Positions 6,073 through 15,209 are shown, counted from the stretch's first letter. The stretch is DNA of 17,974 nucleotides from an uncultured Rhodospirillales bacterium (GCA_937127205.1 CAKZLS010000297.1:1-17974); one strand, 5' to 3'. Translations and numbers: made by a program. The notes: generated by a model from the letters alone, not told the origin.

Positions 6073-6648
6073 TTATCCGTTGTTTTCGTCCCCATCGACG
6101 CTGACCGTGGGCAATTTTTGATCCAACCGCCGTAAGACTTCGTCGGTAATGTCGAGCGCTGGGTCCACGTAAGCCGTCTGCTCGCTGCGCAGGATCAGGT
6201 TCAAGCCCCGCTCGACGCGAACCTGTTCTACCACCTGCTTGAGGACGGTCTCCAGTTGTTGAAGGCCTCTTGCCTGTAATTGGGCCAGGGAGCGGCGGCG
6301 CTCCTGCACCTTCTTCTGCGATTCCTGGACCCGGAGCTCAAGTTCCCGGCGCTGCTTGTCGAAATCCTCGGCAGACAACGCGGCCCGGGCTCGCTTGTCG
6401 GCCAGAAGTTTGTCGGCATTGCGCAGTTCCGCCTCCGCCCGCTGGGTGTCCTCCCGGTATGCATCGGCGTGGCTATTGACCAATTCATGGATTTTCTGAG
6501 CCGCCGCAGCATCGCGATAAATGCGGTTAAGGTCGAGAATGGCAAGTTTAAGGGGAACAATCTCTGGAGACTGTGCGCGCACGGTCAAAGGCGTGAAGGC
6601 GCATCCGAGCAGCGCCACAACCAAAAATATGCCCCGGATACGCGTCAT
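6073..6648 (-). CDS. skp: Periplasmic chaperone Skp/OmpH family protein
   Basis: 191 residues, ATG at 6648, 3 bp after the bamA stop, with GAGG ~9 nt upstream inside the bamA end. A basic n-region, hydrophobic core (IFLVVALLGCAF) and VRA|QS give a predicted signal peptide cut after Ala25. The mature start (LAILDLNRIYRDAAAAQKI) is the conserved Skp beta strand and linker. It is followed by a long charged coiled coil (~50-130: AELRNADKLLADKRARAAL...ELRVQESQKKVQERR), the tentacle helices, and then the returning strand GLNLILRSEQTAYVDPALDIT. Skp holds unfolded outer-membrane proteins in the periplasm on their way to BamA, and lies next to bamA in most proteobacteria. The acidic tail (VSVDGDENNG) is short and non-conserved. 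Confidence 0.9.
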   Translation of the reverse strand: MTRIRGIFLVVALLGCAFTPLTVRAQSPEIVPLKLAILDLNRIYRDAAAAQKIHELVNSHADAYREDTQRAEAELRNADKLLADKRARAALSAEDFDKQRRELELRVQESQKKVQERRRSLAQLQARGLQQLETVLKQVVEQVRVERGLNLILRSEQTAYVDPALDITDEVLRRLDQKLPTVSVDGDENNG

Positions 6649-6651
6649 CGC

Positions 6652-8943
6652 TCAGAACCTCGTCCCAAAATTCACCCGGAAAATTTCGGTATCGTCGTAG
6701 CTTTCCTTGAGGATCGCCTGACCGAGGTCAATGCCGATAGGACCGAAAGGCGAGACCCAGGTTAGCCCGACACCGACCGATGCCCTTAGCGTAGCATCAT
6801 CCGCGACGTCGTCATCCTTCGGCGTGAGGTCCCACAGGCTGCCGAAATCGGAAAACACGCGGCCTCTGATGGCCAGTTCATCCGGTAGACCGAGCGGAAA
6901 GTTGAGCTCCAGACTGCCGGTATAATAATTCTGGCCGCCAAGGGCGTCGTCGGTGTCGAGATCGCGCGGCCCGATGCCATCGGTGGCAAAACCGCGCAGG
7001 TCGTCGCCACCGACGAAAAACCGGTCGATCAGCCGAACATCTTTTCCGCCGAACCCGAAAATGTGACCCGCGGAGCCCGACACCGAGAAAATCCAATCAT
7101 CGGTGATCGGATAGAAGTACCCGCCATCCAGTACATTGCGTACGTAATTGACGGTTCCCCCCAGTCCGGCAACGTCCGTCGCGACGCTTGCGTAATAGCC
7201 CTCCGTGGTATTCAGGCGGCTGTCGCGCTTGTCGTACACTAGGCGATGAGTGATCTCCGAAACGGTTTCGTCGCCCTCTTGCGACTTAACGAAGATGGAG
7301 GCGTCACTATCCACATTGTCGACTTTGGTTTGCTTCAGCGTGTACCGCCAGCTTTGCCGCCAACTCTCGGTAATGGCATAGCCGGCTCGCAGGGCGAACC
7401 CAGTCCGGACACTGTCGAATGAACTTTCCGACTGGCGGTTGACCTCCGTGTGAAAAATATCAAAACCCGCGGCGATATCGCGGCCGAGAAAATAGGGTTC
7501 GGTGAAACCGAGATCGAGCTGGATCGTTTTCTGCCCGAATACGATGCCCAAGCGGAGATCCTGGCCGCGTCCCAACAGATTGCGTTCGCGAATCGATGCG
7601 TCGAGGAGAGCGCCGCCGGCGCTGGAGAAACCGGCTCCGAACGAGAGCTGACCGGTGGATTTCTCTTCCACCGCAACCTTGATGATCGCTTTATCGGGGG
7701 CGGAGCCCGGAACCTCCTCCACCTCCACCTTCTCGAAGAAGTCGAGATCCTGAATGCGTTGGCGCGACCGCCGCAACCGGGCGGCATTGAAGGCGTCGCC
7801 CTCCACCAGGCGAAATTCCCGGCGTATCACATAGTCCCGAGTTCGGACGTTGCCGGAGATGTCGATCCGTTCCACAAAAACCCGCGGACCTTCTTCGATT
7901 TCAAAGGTAACATTGATCGCCCGGTTTTCCCTGTCGCGATCCAGGCGCGGACGAACGTCAACAAACGCGTAGCCGAGGTTACCGACCTGGTCGGAGAGGA
8001 AATCGATGGTCGTCTCCACCTCGTCCGCGTCGTACCAGTCGCCGCTCTCCATATCGATCTCGGACTTGAGCTTGTCGGTATCCAGTCCTGGCAAGGTGGT
8101 CTCAATCACAACATCGCCGAACTCGTAGCGCTCTCCTTCCTCAACGGTGAAGGTTAGAAAGAAATTCTTCCGGTCCGGCGTCAGTTCGGCCACAGCGGAG
8201 TCGACCCGGAAATCAGCGTACCCTTCCGACAAGTAGAACCGCCGAAGTAGCTCCCGATCCAGTGTCAGGCGGTCCGGATCGTACGTATCGTCAGACGACA
8301 AAAACCGCCACCAGGCGGTTTCCTTGGTGCGGATGACACCGCGCAAATCCGAATCGTCGAACTCCTTGTTGCCGACGAACCGGATGCTCTCCACCTCGGT
8401 GACCGATCCCTCGTGGATTTCGAAGGCGACATCGACCCGGTTTTGGGGAAGCTGTATGACCTTGGGGTCGACGGTTGCTGAAAAGCGGCCGCTTCGCCGG
8501 TACAGGGCCAGGATCCGCCGGACATCGCTTTGCACCTTGGTTCGGGTATAGATGACGCGCGGACGCAAGGTGGTTTCCGCCTCCAGGGTCTCGTCGTCGA
8601 TGCGCGAGTTGCCCTCGAAGGCGATGCGGTTGATGACCGGGTTTTCAACGACCTTGACCACCAGCGCATCACCGACCCGGTTGATGGCGACATCGGCGAA
8701 TAGACCGGTAGCAAACAGGCTTTTCAGGGATCTGTCGATGCGGCCCGCATCAAACGCGTCGCCTTCCTGGACCAACAGATAGGATCGAACGGTATTGGGC
8801 TCGATACGCTGCGTGCCCTCGACCTCAATGGACCGGATAACGCCGCCGGTCTGGGCGCTCGCTGGCGATACGGTCTGAGGCAGAACGCAGGAGGCAAACG
8901 CTATGAACAGAAGCGCCACCCAAGTTGAAAACCCGTTCCTCAA
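6652..8943 (-). CDS. bamA: Outer membrane protein assembly factor BamA (Omp85)
   Basis: 763 residues from a TTG at 8943-8941, preceded by GGGGGA (8953-8948). The downstream GTG (Val9) would remove the n-region of the signal peptide, so TTG is preferred. The predicted signal peptide ends ASA|QT at residue 30/31. Five POTRA domains follow: ~35-102 (VIRSIEVEGTQRIEPNTV), ~103-178, ~181-270, ~273-348 and ~351-428 (VFVERIDISGNVRTRDYVIRR). The C-terminal beta-barrel (~430-763) contains the L6 motif DDLRGF and ends ILKESYDDTEIFRVNFGTRF, with the terminal aromatic of the beta signal. BamA is the core of the machine that folds and inserts outer-membrane beta-barrels. It starts 22 bp after the rseP stop and precedes skp by 3 bp, so one transcript is likely. 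An intact BamA implies an outer membrane regardless of the lipid A question. Confidence 0.96.
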   Translation of the reverse strand: MRNGFSTWVALLFIAFASCVLPQTVSPASAQTGGVIRSIEVEGTQRIEPNTVRSYLLVQEGDAFDAGRIDRSLKSLFATGLFADVAINRVGDALVVKVVENPVINRIAFEGNSRIDDETLEAETTLRPRVIYTRTKVQSDVRRILALYRRSGRFSATVDPKVIQLPQNRVDVAFEIHEGSVTEVESIRFVGNKEFDDSDLRGVIRTKETAWWRFLSSDDTYDPDRLTLDRELLRRFYLSEGYADFRVDSAVAELTPDRKNFFLTFTVEEGERYEFGDVVIETTLPGLDTDKLKSEIDMESGDWYDADEVETTIDFLSDQVGNLGYAFVDVRPRLDRDRENRAINVTFEIEEGPRVFVERIDISGNVRTRDYVIRREFRLVEGDAFNAARLRRSRQRIQDLDFFEKVEVEEVPGSAPDKAIIKVAVEEKSTGQLSFGAGFSSAGGALLDASIRERNLLGRGQDLRLGIVFGQKTIQLDLGFTEPYFLGRDIAAGFDIFHTEVNRQSESSFDSVRTGFALRAGYAITESWRQSWRYTLKQTKVDNVDSDASIFVKSQEGDETVSEITHRLVYDKRDSRLNTTEGYYASVATDVAGLGGTVNYVRNVLDGGYFYPITDDWIFSVSGSAGHIFGFGGKDVRLIDRFFVGGDDLRGFATDGIGPRDLDTDDALGGQNYYTGSLELNFPLGLPDELAIRGRVFSDFGSLWDLTPKDDDVADDATLRASVGVGLTWVSPFGPIGIDLGQAILKESYDDTEIFRVNFGTRF

Positions 8944-8965
8944 CCAATCCCCCAGACAATACCGG

Positions 8966-10099
8966 TCAGCTTACCAACTGGCGAAAAAAGTCGACGACCT
9001 TGAGACTGACCAGGTCGTTCCATGTGGCAAATACCATCAACATCAGTACCAAAGCCAGGCCGAACCGGAAACCGTATTCCTGAAAACGGCGGCCGAGCGG
9101 CTTTCCGCGGACCGCTTCCGCGGCGTAAAACGCGAGGTGACCGCCGTCCAGCATGGGAATCGGGAACAGGTTGATCAGTCCCAAATTGACCGATAGCGCC
9201 GCCATGAAGAAGATCAGGTTGACCATCCCTCCTTGCGCCACTTCTCCGGAAATCTGAGCGATCCGGAGCGGACCCCCCAGTTCTTCGGCTGTTCTCGTTC
9301 CGGTTATGATTTCTCCGAGCGCGGACAGGATCTGGGTGGTCAGCCCAAAGGTGCGTTCGACCGCGGCTCCCATGGCGGCGAACGGCCCGATGGGTTCGTA
9401 CCCAATCAGCGAGGGGTCCGGCGTGACGCCGAGAAGTCCGATTTGCCGCTCGACCCCGCCGTCTTCCTCGACGGTCACCGGTTTGGGCGTCGCTTTGAGG
9501 AAAATATCGTCGTCGCCACGGCGAATTTCGAATTCCAGTTCCTGGCCGGCGCGGTCGCGCACGAACAGCCGGAGATCTTCGAACGACTCTATGGGTTCGC
9601 CCTGGATGCGCACGATCTTGTCGCCGGGCTCGAAACCGGCCTCGGCAGCGGCGCTATCTTCTTTGACCGTGCCGATGCCCGCGAGCGGTTCCGGAATGCC
9701 GACGGCATAGAACAGCCCGGCAAGCAGGACAAACGCGAACAGGAAATTTGCCGCCGGTCCGGCGGCGACGATGGCGGCCCGCTGGCCCAAGCGCTTGTGA
9801 TGAAACGACACCGCCGTTTCTTCCGGTGTCATCGGGGTCTGCTCTTCTTCGTCTTCGAAGTCGTGCTCGCCGAACATCTTTACGTAGCCGCCCAATGGAA
9901 CGGCGCTGATTTTCCAGCGGGTATCGTGACGATCCGTCCAGCCGAAGATCTCGGGCCCGAACCCGATGGAAAACACCTCCACCCGAACGTTGTTTCGGCG
10001 CGCGACCCAATAGTGACCGAGTTCATGAACGAACACGAGTATTGTGAGCACGATCAGAAACGGGACAATCCAGTCCCAGAGAAAGTTCAGAACATCCAT
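8966..10099 (-). CDS. rseP: Site-2 zinc metalloprotease RseP family (regulated intramembrane proteolysis)
   Basis: 377 residues from ATG 10099 (MDVLNFLWDW...). The frame is open further upstream to 10237, but that part lacks homology and would overlap dxr. TM1 carries the zinc-binding HExxH (VFVHELGHYWVARR). A PDZ domain (~120-210) has GFEPGDKIVRIQGEPIESFE, and the C-terminal membrane segment has the second metal motif NLFPIPMLDGGHL. About four membrane helices are predicted. RseP cleaves anti-sigma factors, and remnant signal peptides, within the inner membrane during envelope stress, which fits its position before bamA. Forty bp separate it from dxr. The acidic insert EDEEEQTPMTPEE between the first helices is typical of alphaproteobacterial members. 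Confidence 0.95.
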   Translation of the reverse strand: MDVLNFLWDWIVPFLIVLTILVFVHELGHYWVARRNNVRVEVFSIGFGPEIFGWTDRHDTRWKISAVPLGGYVKMFGEHDFEDEEEQTPMTPEETAVSFHHKRLGQRAAIVAAGPAANFLFAFVLLAGLFYAVGIPEPLAGIGTVKEDSAAAEAGFEPGDKIVRIQGEPIESFEDLRLFVRDRAGQELEFEIRRGDDDIFLKATPKPVTVEEDGGVERQIGLLGVTPDPSLIGYEPIGPFAAMGAAVERTFGLTTQILSALGEIITGTRTAEELGGPLRIAQISGEVAQGGMVNLIFFMAALSVNLGLINLFPIPMLDGGHLAFYAAEAVRGKPLGRRFQEYGFRFGLALVLMLMVFATWNDLVSLKVVDFFRQLVS

Positions 10100-10139
10100 G
10101 GTTTTTACCGGCGGCCTTGCGTCATTGCGTGGATCGGTT

Positions 10140-11342
10140 TCAATCGAGGGCCGGATACCGCGAAACAATGCTCGTCGCGGTGTCCCGAGCGGCCCCGTCG
10201 GCCTGAAGAACGTTGGATATGCTCTCCAACTGTCCATGGGGAGTCAGGTCCAGGGTCTTCTCCACAACGTCCGCTATATCGAGAAAACGGATCCGTCCGT
10301 TGAGAAAACTCTGAACCGCAATTTCATTGGCCGCATTTAATATAGTTGGCGCCGTTCCACCGCGGGTCAAGGCGTCGCGCGCTAGGCGCAATGCGGGAAA
10401 GCGCTCCGGATCCGGCGCCTCGAAGGTCAGATCGCCAATCTCCGTCAGCTTCAGCTTCGGCGCCGGGGCAGCCATCCGACGCGGCCAGCTCAGGGCATAG
10501 GCGATGGGAGTCCGCATATCGGGTGTGCCCATCTGAGCCAGCACCGAGCCGTCCACGTAGGCCACCATGCTGTGGATCACCGACTGCGGATGAACGACCA
10601 CCTCGATTTGGTCCTTTTCCACCGGGAACAGATGGTACGCTTCGATAATCTCCAGCCCCTTGTTCATCATGGTGGCCGAATCGACCGATATCTTGGCGCC
10701 CATGTCCCAATTGGGATGAGCCACCGCCTGAGCCGGGGTCATGGATGCCATGGTCTCCCGGTCGAGGGTGCGGAATGGCCCGCCGGATGCCGTCAAAATG
10801 ATCGATTCGACCTTATCGGCGTTATCGAAATCGAAAACCTGGAAGACGGCGCTGTGCTCCGAGTCGACCGGAACCACCGTCGCGCCGCACCGGGCGATCT
10901 CGCGGACCATAAGATCTCCGGCGCAAACAAGGCATTCCTTATTGGCCAAGCCGACGACGGCGCCGCGGTGTATGGCCGCCAAGGTCGGCTCCAGACCGGC
11001 CGCTCCGACGATCCCCGCGCCCACCCAATCGGCCGGAAGACTCGCGGCTTCCACCAACGCATCGTGGCCGGCGGCCACTTCTATACCGGTGCCCTCAAGG
11101 CCGTCCTTCAAGTCGCGGTAGCTGCCCGGATCCCCGACGACGGCGAATCTCGGTCGCAGGCGCCGGGCCTGCTCGACGAGGACGGCGACATTCCGGTTGC
11201 CGGTCAGCGCCTCGACCGAAAAGGCTTCAGGTTGGCGATCAATCAAATCGACGGTATTGCATCCGACCGAGCCGGTGGATCCAAGGATGGTTACGCTTCG
11301 AGGCTGCGCCTCGGGTCGCTGTTGAGTCGAGGTTACAGCCAT
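10140..11342 (-). CDS. dxr: 1-deoxy-D-xylulose 5-phosphate reductoisomerase
   Basis: 400 residues, ATG at 11342, overlapping the cdsA 3' end by 10 bp. Cytosolic NADPH- and Mg2+-dependent enzyme that converts DXP to MEP, the committed step of the non-mevalonate isoprenoid pathway. Motifs in order: nucleotide-binding ILGSTGSVGCNTVDLI, GLANKECLVCAG, metal-binding VPVDSEHSAVFQ, TASGGPF, and the substrate-binding HPNWDMGAKISVDSATMMNKGLE. A C-terminal helical domain (APTILNAANEIAVQSFLNGRI) completes it. Length is normal for the family. It is neighboured by uppS, which uses the products of this pathway to make the C55 carrier. Confidence 0.97.
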   Translation of the reverse strand: MAVTSTQQRPEAQPRSVTILGSTGSVGCNTVDLIDRQPEAFSVEALTGNRNVAVLVEQARRLRPRFAVVGDPGSYRDLKDGLEGTGIEVAAGHDALVEAASLPADWVGAGIVGAAGLEPTLAAIHRGAVVGLANKECLVCAGDLMVREIARCGATVVPVDSEHSAVFQVFDFDNADKVESIILTASGGPFRTLDRETMASMTPAQAVAHPNWDMGAKISVDSATMMNKGLEIIEAYHLFPVEKDQIEVVVHPQSVIHSMVAYVDGSVLAQMGTPDMRTPIAYALSWPRRMAAPAPKLKLTEIGDLTFEAPDPERFPALRLARDALTRGGTAPTILNAANEIAVQSFLNGRIRFLDIADVVEKTLDLTPHGQLESISNVLQADGAARDTATSIVSRYPALD

Positions 11343-12124
11343 TGAAGTATGCTGCCCTTGGTCAGTGTCGAGATGGTGGCGGTGACAACGATTACGGCGA
11401 TCAAAGCATCCACTCTGTCCAGCAGACCCCCATGTCCGGGAATCAGGTTGCCTGAGTCTTTAACCCCGAACCGTCTTTTAATCCAGGATTCAAACAAATC
11501 GCCACCTTGTGCGATGGCGCCGAGAGTGCAACTGAATAGCGCCAGAGGCCACAGTTCAGCCATTCCGAGCACCGCCGCCACGATCACACCAACCAATCCA
11601 GCGCACGCTACGCCACCCCAGAAACCGGCCCAGGTTTTGCCTGGACTGATACGGGGAGCAAGTTTCGGACCGCCGATGGTTCGCCCGGTAATATAAGCGC
11701 CAATATCGGACGCCCAAACCACTCCCAGCAGCCAGTAAACCGTTTGCCGCCCGGCTTCAGGATCGTCCCGCAAGGCGATCAAGGCCACCGATGGCAACCC
11801 GATGTACAATACGCCGGCGGCAAGCCACGGAGTCCCCTTGTTCAGGGCCATCACCACAATACTGCCGACGACCAACAAAACCAGGGCGATCAACGGCTCC
11901 TCCAAGCCCATCGCGGCGACCGCCGCGAGGACCATGGCCGCCATGACAAGTCCAGCCAGGCGCGGGCCTTGCCGCGCACACATGCCATACCACTCCATTG
12001 CCATGATGCCCGAAGCCACCAGAATCAGAAGCCCGAATAACGGAGAGCCGAAGTGAACGATGGCGAGAACCGGAACGGCCAGTACCACGGCCGATGCGGC
12101 GCGCGTGACCAGACCGCTGGCCAT
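11333..12124 (-). CDS. cdsA: Phosphatidate cytidylyltransferase (CDP-diacylglycerol synthase)
   Basis: 263 residues from ATG 12124-12122, whose A is shared with the uppS TGA (TGATG). A TTG directly before it (12127) is also in frame, but the coupled ATG is more likely. Multi-spanning inner-membrane enzyme (about eight hydrophobic segments, e.g. LVLLVVGSIVVMAL and WPLALFSCTLGAIAQ) that makes CDP-diacylglycerol from phosphatidic acid and CTP for phospholipid synthesis. The family signature near the C-terminus is present: ESWIKRRFGVKDSGNLIPGHGGLLDRVDAL, with the conserved Lys-Asp and Asp-Arg-xx-Asp residues. It overlaps dxr at the 3' side, so uppS-cdsA-dxr appear co-translated. Confidence 0.95.
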   Translation of the reverse strand: MASGLVTRAASAVVLAVPVLAIVHFGSPLFGLLILVASGIMAMEWYGMCARQGPRLAGLVMAAMVLAAVAAMGLEEPLIALVLLVVGSIVVMALNKGTPWLAAGVLYIGLPSVALIALRDDPEAGRQTVYWLLGVVWASDIGAYITGRTIGGPKLAPRISPGKTWAGFWGGVACAGLVGVIVAAVLGMAELWPLALFSCTLGAIAQGGDLFESWIKRRFGVKDSGNLIPGHGGLLDRVDALIAVIVVTATISTLTKGSILQWL

Positions 12125-12861
12125 CAAACGCTGGCCGCACCATACCGACGTTCACGCCGCTGAAACTCCTGGAGGGCTTCGGCGAAGTCTTCCTGCGAAA
12201 AGTCGGGCCAAAGCGTATCCAGGAAAACGAGCTCGGCGTAAGCAAGCTGCCACAGCAGAAAATTGCTGATCCTTTTCTCACCGCTCGTGCGGATCAGCAA
12301 ATCCGGGTCCGGAATATCGGCGGTGTACAGCTCTTCGGACAACATCGTTTCGTCGATTTCGTCCGGTTCAATAAGCCCCGAAGCGGCTTTCTGAGCGAGT
12401 TCCCGGGCCGCGTCCACGATTTCAGCCCGCGCGCCGTAGCTCAAGGCAATGATCAGCGTCAAATTCAAGTTAGACACCGTTTGGCCCTCGACCCTGTCGA
12501 TCAGCTCGACGATGTCGCCGGGCAATTGCGACCTATTGCCGATAACCCGCAGGCGAACGCCGTGCTTTTTGAGATAGCTGACTTCATTGAGCAAATAGTA
12601 CCGAAGCAATCCCATCAGGTCGGTGATTTCAGTATGCGGCCGCCTCCAGTTTTCAGACGAAAACCCGAACAAAGTCAGGTACTGCACGCCCATGCGCAAG
12701 GCGCTCTCCACTGCGGTCTTTACTGATTCGGCACCCCGCTTGTGTCCCGCCGTCCGCGGCAACCCCCTCGCTCGCGCCCAACGACCATTGCCATCCATGA
12801 TTATGGCGACATGGACCGGTTCGGAGATGGGGGCCGATTGAAGGGGGACAGCTTCTGCCAT
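12124..12861 (-). CDS. uppS: Isoprenyl (undecaprenyl) diphosphate synthase
   Basis: 245 residues from ATG 12861, one base after the frr stop, with CAGG in the frr end as Shine-Dalgarno. The longer frame to 12897 overlaps frr and adds a non-homologous MPTRKARSCRFS. Cis-prenyltransferase that extends farnesyl diphosphate to the C55 lipid carrier of peptidoglycan and glycan synthesis. The catalytic-site motif HVAIIMDGNGRWARARGLPR holds Asp23. GFSSENWRRP, and the C-terminal RTSGEKRISNFLLWQLAYAE with the diphosphate-binding Arg and Ser residues, are intact. Cytosolic, peripheral to the membrane. Length is normal. Confidence 0.96.
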   Translation of the reverse strand: MAEAVPLQSAPISEPVHVAIIMDGNGRWARARGLPRTAGHKRGAESVKTAVESALRMGVQYLTLFGFSSENWRRPHTEITDLMGLLRYYLLNEVSYLKKHGVRLRVIGNRSQLPGDIVELIDRVEGQTVSNLNLTLIIALSYGARAEIVDAARELAQKAASGLIEPDEIDETMLSEELYTADIPDPDLLIRTSGEKRISNFLLWQLAYAELVFLDTLWPDFSQEDFAEALQEFQRRERRYGAASV

Positions 12862-12862
12862 A

Positions 12863-13432
12863 CTAAACCTGCAAGATCTCGCTTTCCTTGTTGGCAAACG
12901 CCTCGTCCAGCTTTTTGATGTACGTGTCGGTCAATTCCTGGATCTCGTTGCTATAGTCGTGCATTTCGTCCTTGGAGATGTCGCTGTTCTTCTCGGCGCG
13001 CTTGAGCTCTTCCATGGCGTGACGGCGTACGTTCCTCACGGACACGCGCGCTTCTTCGGTATAACGCCCGGCAATCTTGGTCAGCTCGACCCGGCGCTCT
13101 TCGGTCAGGGTGGGTATCGGCATTCTGAGCAGCTGCCCATCCACCGACGGATTGAGCCCCAGCCCGGAGTCGCGCACAGCCTTTTCGACGGCTTTCACCA
13201 AACTCTTGTCCCAAACCTGCACGGTCAGCATTCGCGGCTCCGGAACACCCAGTGTACCGACTTGGGTGATGGGCATCTGAGAGCCATATGCGTCCACCAC
13301 GATCGGTTCCAAAAGACTGACTGATGCGCGACCCGTCCGAAGGCCACCAAATTCCTTTTGCAGAACGTCTACCGCTCCTTGCATCTTTCGTGCGACTTCA
13401 GCCTTTGTTTTCTTTATGTCGACTGAATCCAA
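12863..13432 (-). CDS. frr: Ribosome recycling factor
   Basis: 189 residues from a TTG at 13432-13430 preceded by tagggaga ~8 nt upstream, which also holds the pyrH stop. The next in-frame ATG (Met17) would delete the first helix. RRF, with EF-G, splits the post-termination ribosome. Signature sequences: FGGLRTGRAS, GTLGVPEPRMLTVQVWDKS, LGLNPSVDGQLLRMPIPTLTEERR, and VRNVRRHAMEELKRAEKN, all canonical across domains I and II. Normal length (~185). It sits 12 bp from pyrH and 1 bp from uppS in the cluster. Confidence 0.96.
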   Translation of the reverse strand: MDSVDIKKTKAEVARKMQGAVDVLQKEFGGLRTGRASVSLLEPIVVDAYGSQMPITQVGTLGVPEPRMLTVQVWDKSLVKAVEKAVRDSGLGLNPSVDGQLLRMPIPTLTEERRVELTKIAGRYTEEARVSVRNVRRHAMEELKRAEKNSDISKDEMHDYSNEIQELTDTYIKKLDEAFANKESEILQV

Positions 13433-13444
13433 AACCGTTTCTCC

Positions 13445-14161
13445 CTACTCAATGGTCGTGAACCTTCCTCCACCCGTTGTCACCTGCGCCAATCCGCCCG
13501 GATGGTGGATACTGAAAACAACGATGGGCAGCTTGTTCTCGCGGGCGAGAGCGATGGCCGTTGTGTCCATGACCTTCAGATTCGCGGTCAAGACGTCCTG
13601 ATAGGACAACGTCTCGAACCGCGTGGCGTCCTGCGTTGTCTTTGGATCAGCCGAGTAAACGCCGTCGACCTGCGTCCCTTTCAAGAGCACGTCGCAGCTT
13701 GTCTCCACCGCGCGCAGCGCCGCCGCCGTATCGGTGGTGAAGAACGGATTGCCCGTGCCCGCCGCGAAAATGACAACCCGACCCTTCTCCATGTGACGAA
13801 CCGCGCGCCGGCGAATATAAGGCTCGCAGACCGTCGACATTGGTATAGCCGACTGAACCCGGGTATGAACGCCCGCCCGCTCCAGTGCGCTTTGCACCGC
13901 AATCGCGTTCATCACGGTGGCCAACATGCCCATATAATCGGCGCTGGTCCGCTCAATGCTCGACGCCGCCGCTGACACCCCGCGGAAAATGTTGCCGCCG
14001 CCGATGACCAGGCAGACTTGAATATTCATCTCATGGACTGTCTTGATCTCCATGGAGATCCGCTCGACGGTCGCCGGATCCAAGCCAAAAGCACCATCCC
14101 CCATGAGGGCTTCGCCCGACAGCTTCAACAGGAGACGCTGGTATTTTGGCTTCGGCGGCAT
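13445..14161 (-). CDS. pyrH: Uridylate kinase (UMP kinase)
   Basis: 238 residues, ATG at 14161. Hexameric amino-acid-kinase-fold enzyme that phosphorylates UMP to UDP. It has RLLLKLSGEALMGD (ATP phosphate contact), the LVIGGGNIFRG glycine motif, SADYMGMLATVMNA, FAAGTGNPFFTTDTAAALRA (UMP/allosteric region) and LLKGTQVDGVYSADP. Family-typical length. It is 60 bp downstream of tsf, an interval without a recognisable terminator, so it is probably co-transcribed with rpsB-tsf. Confidence 0.96.
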   Translation of the reverse strand: MPPKPKYQRLLLKLSGEALMGDGAFGLDPATVERISMEIKTVHEMNIQVCLVIGGGNIFRGVSAAASSIERTSADYMGMLATVMNAIAVQSALERAGVHTRVQSAIPMSTVCEPYIRRRAVRHMEKGRVVIFAAGTGNPFFTTDTAAALRAVETSCDVLLKGTQVDGVYSADPKTTQDATRFETLSYQDVLTANLKVMDTTAIALARENKLPIVVFSIHHPGGLAQVTTGGGRFTTIE

Positions 14162-14221
14162 GATCAGGGCTATTTCCTAGGGTGCGCCAGACAAAGAAAC
14201 TTAACCGGATGTGTAACCCTC

Positions 14222-15148
14222 TCAGCCACCAACCGCTTTGGCGACCTCGGAAGCAAAATCTTCGTCCTTCTTCTCAACACCCTCGCCCAACGCAAAGCGA
14301 ATAAACCCGTTTATGCTCACCGGCACGCCTACTTCTTTGGAAGCTTCGTCGAGAACTTTGGAGATTTTGCTCTCGCCGTCGATGACGTAGGTCTGATCCA
14401 CAAGGCAGGCCTCTTCATAAAATTTGCGAATTCGTCCTTCGACCATTTTCTCGAGAATGTTCTCGGGCTTCCCGGACTCTCGCGCCTGCTCAATGAGAAT
14501 ATTCTTTTCCCGCTCCAGGATCGCCGGATCGAGTTCTTCGCGGGTAACCGCCTGCGGAACCGCCGCGGCTACATGCATCGCCAATTGCTTGGCCAACGCC
14601 GGCAACTCCGCTCCTTCCTTTGCGGCTTCGAGTGCCACAAGGACGCCGATCTTGCCCAATCGGGGACCCTGGGCATTGTGCATATAGAAGCCAAGCGCCC
14701 CTTGACCGACTTCCAGGAATCCCGTCCGGCGAAGGTTGATGTTCTCGCCGATCGTCGCAACCAGATTGGTCTGTTCCTCGTCCACGGTGCGCCCGGAACC
14801 GGGATACGCCATAGCCTTGAGCGCTTCCAAGTCGCCGTTTGCCTCCAGAGCCAATTCCGAAACGCCGGTCGCGAAGGCCTGAAACTCCGGGTTGCGGGCG
14901 ACGAAGTCGGTCTCCGAGTTCACCTCCACAATGGCGCCGGAGTTGCCCTTGACGCAGACGGCGACGAGGCCCTCGGATGCCACGCGGCCAGACTTTTTGG
15001 CCGCTGCCGCCAGTCCCTGGGTGCGCAGCCAGTCGGTGGCGCTTTCGATGTCGCCGCCGGATTCGGTCAGCGCCTTCTTGCAATCCATCATTCCGGCGCC
15101 GGTCTTGTCCCGCAGTTCCTTAACGAGGCTGGCGGTAATCTCACCCAT
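14222..15148 (-). CDS. tsf: Elongation factor Ts
   Basis: 308 residues, ATG at 15148 with AGAGGA ~5-10 nt upstream. Guanine-nucleotide exchange factor for EF-Tu. The N-terminal UBA-like module (VKELRDKTGAGMMDCKKALTE) and the core contact region (AKKSGRVASEGLV, VEVNSETDFVARNPEF) are canonical. The two-subdomain core, the coiled-coil region and the C-terminal GFIRFALGEGVEKKDEDFASEV module follow. Length is typical for Alphaproteobacteria. It lies 61 bp after rpsB with no visible terminator; rpsB-tsf is a nearly universal pair. Confidence 0.97.
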   Translation of the reverse strand: MGEITASLVKELRDKTGAGMMDCKKALTESGGDIESATDWLRTQGLAAAAKKSGRVASEGLVAVCVKGNSGAIVEVNSETDFVARNPEFQAFATGVSELALEANGDLEALKAMAYPGSGRTVDEEQTNLVATIGENINLRRTGFLEVGQGALGFYMHNAQGPRLGKIGVLVALEAAKEGAELPALAKQLAMHVAAAVPQAVTREELDPAILEREKNILIEQARESGKPENILEKMVEGRIRKFYEEACLVDQTYVIDGESKISKVLDEASKEVGVPVSINGFIRFALGEGVEKKDEDFASEVAKAVGG

Positions 15149-15209
15149 CTCGGTCCTCTCTGTTCGAAGTCACGCTGATAACGTTGCAGTCGTTAAATAA
15201 AATAAGGAG

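Noticed and set aside
10100..10237. N-terminal extension of rseP
   Set aside because: The added 46 residues lack homology and would overlap the dxr end; the first transmembrane HExxH segment fits the start at 10099.
9233..10303. 356-codon plus-strand open frame
   Set aside because: Antisense to rseP, low-complexity product without motifs.
12862..12897. Upstream start for uppS
   Set aside because: It would overlap frr by 35 bp and add a basic non-homologous peptide; ATG 12861 has a better ribosome site and spacing.
14018..15178. 386-codon plus-strand open frame
   Set aside because: Antisense to tsf and the start of pyrH, no family resemblance; a codon-bias shadow.
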